From contig NC_057375.1 of NCBI RefSeq assembly GCF_016906535.1, positions 1,364,001 through 1,428,000 on the forward strand: DNA of 64,000 nt, read 5' to 3'. Numbering within the stretch: position 1 is the first letter of the stretch; every line of letters starts with the position of its first letter. The position numbers were made by a program, and so were the translations under genes. This DNA is from Rhizoctonia solani (lineage: Eukaryota; Basidiomycota; Agaricomycetes; Cantharellales; Ceratobasidiaceae). This document shows positions 13,100-22,532 of the stretch, piece by piece. Below the pieces are notes generated by a model that saw only the letters and a program-made list of their open reading frames with translations, did no database searches and was not told where the DNA came from.

Positions 13100-13987
13100 T
13101 TACAGACGAACCAAAATAACATCTTCTCCTATACTAGTACGATCCCCGACGTGGTCGGCTTCTTCATCGCTCCCGTCGTTTGGTACATGGGATCCAAGAT
13201 TGTTGTTACGCGCGCGGTCACGTTCAGTTGTTCGTGCGCGTACAAACAATGTCTTGGGACCGCCTTTTGAGGCTGTCCGATTATGACCAAGTCCCGATTC
13301 CGCAGCCTCAGAGGGTTCCGGAGGAGGGTCAAGTACCAGCCTTAACGCCAGATGTTCTACAAGACGAACGGCACCATTGTTCTCCCAAGCACGCCCTGGG
13401 CGAGGCACCAATGCGGCCGAGATGATCCGGACTCCTAGCTGTAAATCGTTGGTGGCCTCAATGGCACTGGATTCTTCAAACGAGTCTTGTTTGTATGGGC
13501 CGAGGAGATCAGGGGAAAGGAAACCAGGGTCCGGACGTAAGTGTGTACGTTGAGCTGGCGGACGATTGACACCTCGATCGGCCACATGCAGCTCGTATCG
13601 TGTCGAGGCCTGATAAAATAAGTATAGAATTAAGTCGGATAAATCGCAACTAACCTTATCATTCTCCCCCTTGACCAACAGCACAAGAACCGGGGTCGGC
13701 TGGTCGTTTTCCTGAGTGATCCCCCATCCTACAATGCGTTTACCAGCCAGCTCGGCAGCTTCGACAGGTTGTTCAGAGCTAGGTTTATTTATGATCGGTT
13801 TATTAGCGGCAGATACAGACACCCTCCTCGCAGCAATAGGATTGGATGGTGCAGGAGGAGGGATGGTAGTTGCTGGGGTAACGATTTTGGTTTCCCCAGA
13901 TTGACGTTCGTCGAGGTTAGGGATCGGAGTCAATGCGTTCGCGGCCTGCGGGTTTATGTTCAGGTGTCTATATGCTCGGTTGATCAT
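13100..13987 (-). CDS. Unknown protein, two exons, 280 codons
   Basis: Starts MINRAYRHLNINPQ at 13987. Exon 1 (13655-13987) has a Pro/Ala-rich linker (TIPPPAPSNPIAARR) followed by a compact segment (AGKRIVGWGITQENDQP, then VLVLLVKGENDK) that looks like beta strands. A 45-bp GT-AG intron (13610-13654) leads to exon 2 (13100-13609), which begins ASTRYELHVADRG and includes LQLGVRIISAALVPRPGRAW. The tail is polar and basic. The intron length is a multiple of three, so reading through it also stays open. No signal peptide, membrane segment or known motif is visible. No function is assigned. Confidence 0.6.
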   Translation of the reverse strand: MINRAYRHLNINPQAANALTPIPNLDERQSGETKIVTPATTIPPPAPSNPIAARRVSVSAANKPIINKPSSEQPVEAAELAGKRIVGWGITQENDQPTPVLVLLVKGENDKVSCDLSDLILYLFYQASTRYELHVADRGVNRPPAQRTHLRPDPGFLSPDLLGPYKQDSFEESSAIEATNDLQLGVRIISAALVPRPGRAWENNGAVRLVEHLALRLVLDPPPEPSEAAESGLGHNRTASKGGPKTLFVRARTTERDRARNNNLGSHVPNDGSDEEADHVGDRTSIGEDVILVRL

Positions 13988-16431
13988 ATGGATCGCTCAC
14001 CATTGAGGAGGCTACGGTCAAGTATGAGAGTGGCTTTGGGTGTGGGGCCCCTCCAATGTGTTCGAGGGGATTATCGGGTTTATTTAAGCTGATTATATAA
14101 GTATTCTACCCGACTCCTCCCGAGGGGAATCCGCAATCCCGCATGCTGTTCAAAGGTAGACGTATGCATGGTTGCCTTAATATGTTTCAACTAGTTTCGT
14201 GGCTCTCTGATTCAAAATGTCAGAATGATGAACCAATTTTCATGAGTGCTAGCGCCCTGCTATACTTGCCTATACATATGATACATCAGATTTAGGTAGA
14301 TTGCATTCGGTCCTCGGGTGCCTCTGACCGATTGAGACTTGATTGTAATTATTTGAGTCCAAGCCATAGGAAGCATTGAGAGCCTGGATCCAGGGGGTCC
14401 CTTGATCGGTGATGTTTCTATCAAACATGGTTTAAATGCCCATTGGGTGTCGCGGAGCCGCGGTCGATCAAACTATAGTAAAATAATCGGTGAATCAAAT
14501 TACCTTTTGTTCGGGGGTATTGTTGGGAGTGATGTTGATGCTGTCATTAATATAGCTGAACGTTTTGATACTGACCCTCTGCCGTCACAATTTCAAACGT
14601 GGTCGGCGGAGACAGCAAGGGCTATACATCAATGTGTGAGCTGAGATTGCCTTCCATGGAGATTCGTTTAACCGCTATGTTACTGATTGTTTCATGCTCA
14701 GGGGTATCATACCTTTTAGCAACATAAGTCCTATATAGCTACGCGGTCGACGGGTGATTATTTCTGCTGACTATTGCCTCGCCGAACATTTTGTCCTTGG
14801 CCATGGTTGTTTGACCTGCGATTGTCGAAAATTTAGACAACTCTACCCACCAATGGGATTGGGCCGTCAGCATACTATGGGATATTTTATCGTAGGATGA
14901 ATGGCAAGATAGGCACGAACAAACGTCATGTAAAACCTTCTCGTAGGTCCCTAGTCTTGAATTTGGTATAGTGAGATGGGCTAATATGTAAGTAATCGAG
15001 CTTGGACTATAATTTTGTGTATATCATCATACAAATGGCCAGCTGGACATTGGCAACGCCATATGTGTATACGTACGAGCACTTTTTTCTCAAACTTAAG
15101 GGTCCGGCCGGTGGATTTGTAAATTACCATACGTGTCGACAAATAAAATGTCTTATCTTGGGTCGTCAAGCATAGTAGAGCTTCAAGAAAGGCTGGTGCC
15201 TAGACGGCAATCCATGTACACAAAAATGGGAATTAATCCCAGACCCTTATAGGGGTGTCCCCAATGTGCGGTGGTGACAGCATGGTGAGGCGTTGCAGTG
15301 CTGTCGCTGGGCCGAAGAAGTTGATTATCGAAGGTCTTGATATAGATAGGTGGTGTTTGAAGTAATGAGTGTTTGCTTGTAGTCACACACTAACATAATC
15401 TATAGCAATCAGGTGGAAATATGAACCTATATACCAACGGAGACCGTCCAGAGCCATACTGTCTGGGACCGGGAGTACCCTACGCCAAAGTTGTTCTGTC
15501 TGGGAGAGCTCGATAAAGCGCGAAGCACCTGGGCATAGGGATAAACAGAGAGTTAAGTAGCTGGAGCAGGGCTTCTCTCACTGTGATAGGTTTTTCCTAT
15601 ATTAAGATTGACAGTGGTGGATCGACTGTCTCTACCCTCACATGAAAGATTCGATGATGAGGTTGAGACGAGCATCGAAGCTGAGAGCTAATGGAGGTAA
15701 TTGATATACGGTTGTAATTGAGGAGTAGCCAGCAGCATTCCGTTCGATAGGGTGGATTGCAAATGGTACTAGAATCTTGAATAGCGTAGCGGACACCGGG
15801 CAGCCAAATCAATGTGCTTCAAAGCGAGGCAATGCTCTTAGTAATAACGTTACGGGCCACGGTAGACAAGAACGGGCGCAGCATAGATTACAATAGTGAT
15901 CATAATTGCAGCAATTGAACTAATATTGATGGTGGATGTATGACTTTTAGTGTTCAGTCGTGGTAAGCAACTAGCTTTAGCGCGTTGACGGTAGAGATGC
16001 ATAGGCCTGGAAGTGATGTGATCGTGGCCTTTAGGTAGCAGGTGAAAAATGAGCCTGTTGCTATTCCTAGGGATATCGATGTTCCCAGCGATTTTCTTTG
16101 CGTATTTCATATCTATTTAGCGTTAAATGGACTGCATCAATGACCAAAGAGGCCTCGGTGCATAGAGCAAATTACCGAGGTGGACATCATATGGGTGCAG
16201 GGTGCATAAATATGATTATTTGAATATCGGAATATCTTTGCGGAAATTGGTTTCATTTAGACAGGCCAGCTCTTATAAACAAGAAATACGGGCGGATTAA
16301 GCTCCTAATTCAACCTAGCATTGCCCGCCTTGTGTGGGCCGACCCGTCTCATCCCAAGACCCATCTCCGACGACTTTGTAGAAGAATTTTGTATAAAATC
16401 GCCCGCTAGCTCGGTCCCAGTACTATGTGCC
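13988..16431. other. Intergenic, no supported gene
   Basis: Short open frames such as 14402-14644 (+) and 15850-16110 (-, hydrophobic end) occur, but none shows family features or splice continuity. The first part is the presumed promoter of the - strand gene at 13100-13987. Confidence 0.45.
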
Positions 16432-17702
16432 TTACCGCTGACGCTTAGAGGCCTTTCCATCACCATGAATGACGCTCATGTGTCTGGCAAATCCACTGGT
16501 CCACGAAAAACATGTACCACAAATACTGCACTTGTGTCCTGTAAGTCAAACTTGTTAAATGCTCCGATCCTAGCTGAAATAGCAACTGTAGTAATTACGT
16601 TTAACTCCGGTGTGCGTGTGCATGTGGTCTGCCAAAGAGCTTGGTCTACGAAATTGCTGACCACACTCGGAGCATACATGTAATGCTTTGTTGGGCTTCT
16701 TGGGCCCCGAAGGTCTAATACTTAGGTCATTCACATCAAATGTGCGAAAATGGCTGTTGACCTCATCGGCAGCTGTGCAAGGAGCAATATTGTGAACAGT
16801 ATTGCTATTGTTTGGCAACGCTGTAGTTGGTAGCTCTGAGGGGTTAAAGTAGGGCGGAAGGCGCACGCTGCTGTGGAGATGAGTCGAAGAGGGGTTTATG
16901 CTAAAAGAAGTGCTTGCGTGTGCTACAAATATATGTTGTATAGAAATATACCATGCAAAATTAGATAATACTTACTAATTGGTTGTAGTTTGTCATCAGA
17001 CGTTGATAGATAAGTGGTCCGAACAAAGGTTTCAGAAGCGCTTGGATTATTCAAGTGTGAAGGCAAAGGCACAGGCACTTCCGATGGGAAAGCATACGAA
17101 TCCGGTACATAGTCATGGGATAGTCCAAGGTCTGCGATGCTTGGATCACGCTGAAAAGCAAGTCTATAGAAGAAATTGCCAAGTTCCATAAGTGAGTTAG
17201 CGTCGAGATTGGCCAACTCAGTGTTGATGATTGCTTCTTCAAGGCTGCATTTTGCATTTTGCTCAATGTTCTGTTCAGCATTATTGACGCTGCCCGTGGT
17301 ACTCGATCCCAAGGTTGGATTACTGTTATACTGAGTTTGACTGGACACAGGTGAGTTGGATGCGTGGATAGAACCTGGAGAGAGAATTGAAGCTCCTCTC
17401 TGGGACGTGAGACACTGTGCCAATCCAAACAAACTCTTGTACAGATTCAGAGACTCATGAGCATCTTGATGTTTGGGAGCATTATAGCTGATATCTTCAG
17501 GCGGCCATGGATCGAGTGAGGGACACAATACCCCTTGAACCTGCAAGCGACTAATACCAAGCCTAAGAGAAGAAACACAGTTACGATACAGAGCAAACTT
17601 TGAAAGAGGAGGGATGTATTGTGGACAAGCAAGAGTGAGTTGGGAAGCTGAGCGGGTGATCAGCGGTAGCCTTAACACTGCATCAGCATATTCGCACACC
17701 AT
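16432..17702 (-). CDS. C2H2 zinc-finger protein, frame broken in last finger
   Basis: A large exon (17702 to about 16977) encodes a Ser/Thr/Asn-rich region with QTQYNSNPTLGSSTTGSVNN and ends at TSDDKLQPI before a GTAAGT donor. The next exon (to 16599) has finger 1: LHVCSECGQQFRRPSSLADH then MHTHTGVK. A 60-bp intron (16539-16598) joins in phase to HKCSICGTCFRGPVDL. As written, the next codons hit a stop at 16476-16478. With one extra base at about 16487, the frame gives ARHMSVIH, completing C-x2-C-x12-H-x4-H, and ends GKASKRQR with a stop at 16432. The ATG at 17702 may not be the true start, because coding-like exons continue upstream (17829-18665). Confidence 0.72.
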
Positions 17703-17828
17703 TTGCCGTGTTCACGTGCGTCATCGTGAATTGCTGATGACTGTAATTTGGTTGATTTTCAATATATGGCATCTATTTGGAGGAAGATAAAATACCGGCT
17801 TCGAAAACAATCCTATCAGGCAGCGTAC

Positions 17829-18665
17829 CTCTATATTAGTATAGTGTTCTTTAGAGAAGGTTGCGCCATGGTTATCCAAAAGAGGGGGAGAGTCGTCGAC
17901 TGCAGGCTTGGGAGAAACATGTTCATAACGGAGCTTTTCCACAGAGCATACAGCTGGAATTAGAACATTTGCCTGAGCCCCCTTGTGAATGTGCCTCACA
18001 GGCTCAGATTCGGGCTTTGGGTTCAAATTATAGGTGTAAGCAGCACTCCAGCCAAGCTATATGATCAAAATACACTACCTCTGCTTTGACAACAAATTCC
18101 TGACTGTGTTCGGATTTGTGACTTGGTTTCTTAGTAACCTGAGCCATAGCAGAGAGCGACTTAAGCAGCGGGGAAGAAGGGCTGCCCATATCTGGTTCAG
18201 TTTTGGACATCAACCTAGTGATGGGCAAAGCCATGTTCGCAGTCGACGTCCCCATCTGGCGCACGTGGCCAATACACCATGTTCAGTATTAAACTGGATA
18301 ATACTAGAGGGAAGAGCTTACCCTTGCGGAGATACTCCTGATTAAAAGATTCTCGGAAGGTATACCATACGCCATGCTAATACATGCTTGTATTGCATGC
18401 TTTTGTCCGGTGGTCCTTGGACTTGACCAATAAAGTTCTAGGGGCGGGTAAGCGAGTGATACTCAACTCTCCAAGAGGGCTCATAAAAGAGCTTACCACT
18501 TTTCAACTCGAGAGTCGAACTTCCACAAAGGGGCATAAGCTCTCCTGTGTGTCCCGAACAAATAGGGGGAGCTCTGAAAGGCTGCCCGAGCGGTGATGAA
18601 GCATATCGCGAATCGGTGATAGAAATATCTCCGCCGGAGTGCACTGACATGTCTGGAGGCGCCAT
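17829..18665 (-). CDS. Spliced coding exons, probable 5' part of the C2H2 gene or a separate gene
   Basis: Four exons join in phase on the - strand. The ATG at 18665 (MAPPDMSVHSGGDISI) runs to a GTAAGC donor near 18500. The second exon (ELYWSSPRTTGQKHAIQACI...) runs to a donor near 18320. The third exon (MGTSTANMALPITRLMSKTE) continues to QEFVVKAE. The fourth exon (PESEPVRHIHKGAQANVLIP) ends near 17829 at a GTACGC donor. Four consecutive phase-compatible junctions argue for a real gene. The next acceptor does not join the exon beginning near 17702 in frame, so either an indel intervenes or this is a separate gene. No domain is recognised. Confidence 0.5.
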
Positions 18666-20020
18666 TGCCCACCCCGGCTGAAAGGCTCTGGGGGTAGTAT
18701 TTTCTTCTGGTAAGGTCTCTTTAAATGAGGCATGCTAGGTGTTCGGGGTATGCAAAAGGTAACCAATACCGTATATTATTGAATTAGGCGGATCAGATAG
18801 GCTACCCGAAAAGTGCATCCCATGAAATAACGGTATGCACACCATATCCAAATAGGAACTAAAGCGTATACCCGTGCGTCTTGGCATCCTTGAACCGTGG
18901 GGGTTACATCACTGGGGTTCATTACGAAAAAGATGTAGCGATGGTTTGGCCTATTTCAGAATGATAGTCCACTGTTACAAAAGGTCATGTTGGGAATGTT
19001 CAAGCGTTCTGGAGAATTATTTGTGCACCAAACCGGTTACGGATATCAACAAAAGCGTATGCGTAGCAAGGAAATTCGTGCAAGATGAACAAGATTGTCT
19101 ACTTGTGGGTTGCAGTGGGGATCTCCCGCAGCTCCCACAGGCCATAATAGCTCCGGAGCGTTTGTTGAGGTTGCATGGAGTTTCATGCGGTTCTACAGGT
19201 ACGAAGCCTCGGGCAGGGACCCATCTTGTTGTCGGGTGAACATGCATGTTCGTTTAGACGCCCAGTCTCGCTTGTTTAATTTGAATGTACGCGTAGGTTA
19301 CTCGCTCCACTTTCTGCACGATTAAATTAAAATCAAACAGGGTACTGAGGAAGGTGAGGAGTGGAGCAGCCATCAAAGGTAGGGGTTGAGCCTAAAAGGA
19401 AGCGCTCTTCTCAACTGAAGCAAGATGGGGGGTGTGCGGTTTCTCCTGTGCGCACCCGATGTACAGGTACTCGCAGAGTTCCGTAGTGATATGATGATTC
19501 AGTAGAACGCATTGAACGGCGCCGAATCGCAATGGGCTCTGGGCCCATGGGCCAAAGAGGCTGCAGTGTGGCGATCATTCCAGGTGGCTCCGTCATCCAG
19601 GGCTAGGGTGGCTAATTATTTAAGGGACAGGGCGCAGAATAGACGCTCGGGCCAACCGCCGCGACAGATTCGGTTACGACTCCACAGGTATGTCACAAGA
19701 TATTCTTCTGCACAACAGTTCGCGTAAGGTATGCGGCAGGCCTACTCAATAAGGGTTCCCTGCACCTGGTTAGCACACCTAGGCGTTCAAAGTCACGCGC
19801 ATATTTGGTATCCTCTATCCAGAGTTGGTACAGTTAGATTATCCTCGTTTACGCACCGCTCGATTTCATTCATTTCCAGGCACACCCTCCATGGTCATTA
19901 CATTTACCATTCTACATATTCAAAACACCCCATACAACTACACGCGTAAAACAACGTTACGCACCAACGATAACCACCTCTACAACAAATACAAGCCAAA
20001 ACCACACACCAGACGCACTC
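18666..20020. other. Intergenic, no supported gene
   Basis: Open frames such as 18874-19239 (+) lack motifs and splice-consistent neighbours. Nothing else was recognised. Confidence 0.4.
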
Positions 20021-20451
20021 TCATGCGTCCGAAACAGGCAAGACTCCTTTCTGGAGCGTACATAATCCTCCCACCGAACCGGGTTCCCGCCCGCCCCGGC
20101 CGGTCCAGAGATGCGAGAACAGGGACAAAGATGTTGCCGTGAACGAGCCAGTTGCGAGATTCGGACATGTTAGCTAGTTTTTCTCTGATAAAAACGTGCG
20201 TTGGGATTCTGTTCGCGCGCATACACCGGCCTATGACATCGTAAAATTAATCCGTGTGGGATCGGAGGGAGGTAGGATGGACGTACGATGAAATATTGAG
20301 CAAAAAAGTGTGCGCTCGCTACCGGTCGAGACGGTTTCTTGACAACCCTGGCGACCTTTAAAAGTTGTTTGACCGAATGCTGCACGCGCGGATCATCCGA
20401 CGCCGCTCCACACAATGCCTTTATTTCCGAATCCCAATCAGCACACACACA

Positions 20452-20495
<44 letters not shown>

Positions 20496-22081
20496 TCTTG
20501 GGACCCCACCCCAAACCGGGGCTGTTCCGAAACTCACCATATACAAATACGCCAACAACGCATGCCTCCAGCTCCCCTGAACAGCCAACCAAGCGACAAC
20601 CATCCAGCTCTCCCACTCGGCCTCTTGCGGGATCGGCTTGGCCTGCCACATCAACAAGTCCGCTTCGATCTCTTTCCAGCCGCGCCCTGTGCTCGTTGGC
20701 TGGCCCTCTCGACACTGGTTGATCTCTGCCAGCATGACTTGGAATTCGGGTCGGGCAGCCGTGGATCCATGAGAACTTTCGAGTTCATTCTGGAGAGAAA
20801 TGGATGTGTCGTATTCGACGAGCTGTGGGAGGCTGTATGCCATGGAATAGAACGTGTCCATGATGACAAAGTTGGCGATTTCACAACGAATCGAGGAGAG
20901 GGCGTGGGCTATGGACACGGATGTACTGAGGTGGGAGTCTGGGTTCCAAAGAGTGGGATCAGAGTAGACGGTTTGGAGGAATGTGGGTGCCACGAAACGG
21001 GAGAAACCGATAGCTGTTCTGGTTGCTCAAGAGTATGCTCCTGAGGTACGATATCTATGGGGCGATTTGTATGGGTCAGACATCTGCAAGACGATGAAAA
21101 TAATAAATGACGTACCTCAAAGGCTTCCCACAACCGCGATTGTATTGCTTGTGGAAGGACACTGGACCCCCATTGCACATACCTCTTTTTCAAATTGGTC
21201 CAACCACTGAGTGAAAATGGCTTGATACCTCCAGTCTTGTCCGTTTGCGATCGCTTCGTGGACCTTGAACGAAATAAGCTTGATGCGTCGGAAGATGCTC
21301 GATGATTGCAACCTGACAACCATGATTTCACGATATCTGACGATTTGTTGTTCGATAGGTTTAAAGTAGCACAGTGCAGATAGTCTATCGACTGGGTGAT
21401 GGTGGTGGTCAGAAAACAAGCTTGAAGGAAGAAGCGAGGGAGTTTGAGCATACAATTGTCCATGATAACTCATCACCTGCCACGAATCCGAGGATAGATA
21501 AGCAGCTCAGGGAGCATTCGCGTATCATGCGCATGCTGCACAGGAGGTGTGGCCACCAACGGTTGAACCGGTTAGCCAGAACCAGGTCGAAGGAGGAAAG
21601 GTGTCGTAGACGGGATCGCCATTGAATATCGATTCAACTGTGGCAATCTCAGATCCAATGTCCGGAGAAGCAGAAGACGATGACGATGGAGTAGATTGAG
21701 ATTGCGGACCCTTCGCTCTGTGGCTCATTTTTTATCCAATTAGATTGTTGAATTCGGAATTAGGGGAATATGATAATTACCAGCTGGTTGAACTCGAGGG
21801 GTTTGGAGGGATGTGGTTTGGCTGGGCGTGCGGCGGTGACTTTTTCGGATGGACCATAGACACACTAGCCTCCTTTGGTGCACCTATCGACTTGCGTGCT
21901 TATTGAAGCCTACGTCATCGCATTACCGGACATACCTATCGCATTTTGGGCGCTTCAAGTCGCACTTTTTATGCCTGCTCGGATGAGTTGCGTACCAAAC
22001 GATGAGCACAGACGGGACACACCTCCTCTTGCACGTTAAACAGCTCTTTGTCGCAGGTCCGCGTGCCTTTTTGTACTCCAT
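20021..22081 (-). pseudogene. Zn2Cys6 regulator copy A, degenerate
   Basis: Member of the array family. Exon 1 (ATG at 22081) gives ARGPATKSCLTCKRR, and exon 2 gives HKKCDLKRPKCDR after a GT-AG intron. The third piece reads CTKGG followed by an in-frame TAG (21865-21867) where other members have two residues and the sixth Cys. The regulatory part is recognisable: LCYFKPIEQQ (about 21370), APTFLQTVYSDPTLW (about 20960), WESWMVVAWLAVQ (about 20620), then after an intron containing a CA microsatellite CGAASDDPRVQHSVKQL (about 20400). The last exon runs near 20021-20220. Frame changes are needed in the A-run after QFEK (near 21200), near 20995, near 20190 and at least once after 20100. This is probably a pseudogene, though some breaks may be sequencing errors. 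Its WESW/WLAVQ wording places it near copies K, G and L. Confidence 0.7.
20442..20492. repeat. (CA)n microsatellite inside an intron
   Basis: Two CA runs (8-9 and 16 units) separated by one extra C. They lie in the intron between the LAYLYM exon and the CGAASDD exon of copy A (- strand). Confidence 0.95.
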
Positions 22082-22532
22082 GTCCACGTTACAGAGCCAT
22101 GCATCAATGGATACTCATGGATTGGATTTGGGATGATGAGTAAGCATGAAACTCCCGCGATGTGTGATGCTGGGCCATTAGTTGTAGCTGTGTATTTGTG
22201 TCCGAGTGGCAGGTTGTGAGTGTGAGAGAGATAAGGGTGCGAGGAAGAGCGCACGTGGAGGGGAGACGCCTGCGTGCGCTAAACATGTGCCAACGAGACC
22301 TAATCGAGGGATCAAGGCAAGGACACCGGAGCGTGTATAGATTTAGAGATATGGGCCGAGTAGGCGGCGGGCGATGGGCGCGCGGCAATCTCCGCCATAT
22401 ACTATTGATGGGAAAACGAGACAGCCTCTGGTTCCAGATCCGGAAACTTGATCAACCGCAGTGCATGGGCTGATGCGGATTGGCGCCCGCGAGCCACAAT
22501 AAAGAGATATTCGCACTGTCTACCATAGTACG
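22082..22532. other. Divergent intergenic region
   Basis: 450 bp between the divergent starts of Zn2Cys6 copy A (-) and the long C2H2 gene (+). It is the presumed promoter region for both. No specific site is recognised. Confidence 0.4.

Noticed and set aside
15850..16110. 86-codon frame (-) ending in a hydrophobic stretch, possible small membrane protein
   Set aside because: Single isolated frame in AT-rich DNA without start context, introns or relatives; evidence too weak.
20421..20722. Frames with long Val-Cys or Thr-His repeats over the CA tract
   Set aside because: They are translations of the (CA)n microsatellite, which sits in an intron of the Zn2Cys6 relic; the real coding text stops at the GTGAGT donor before it.
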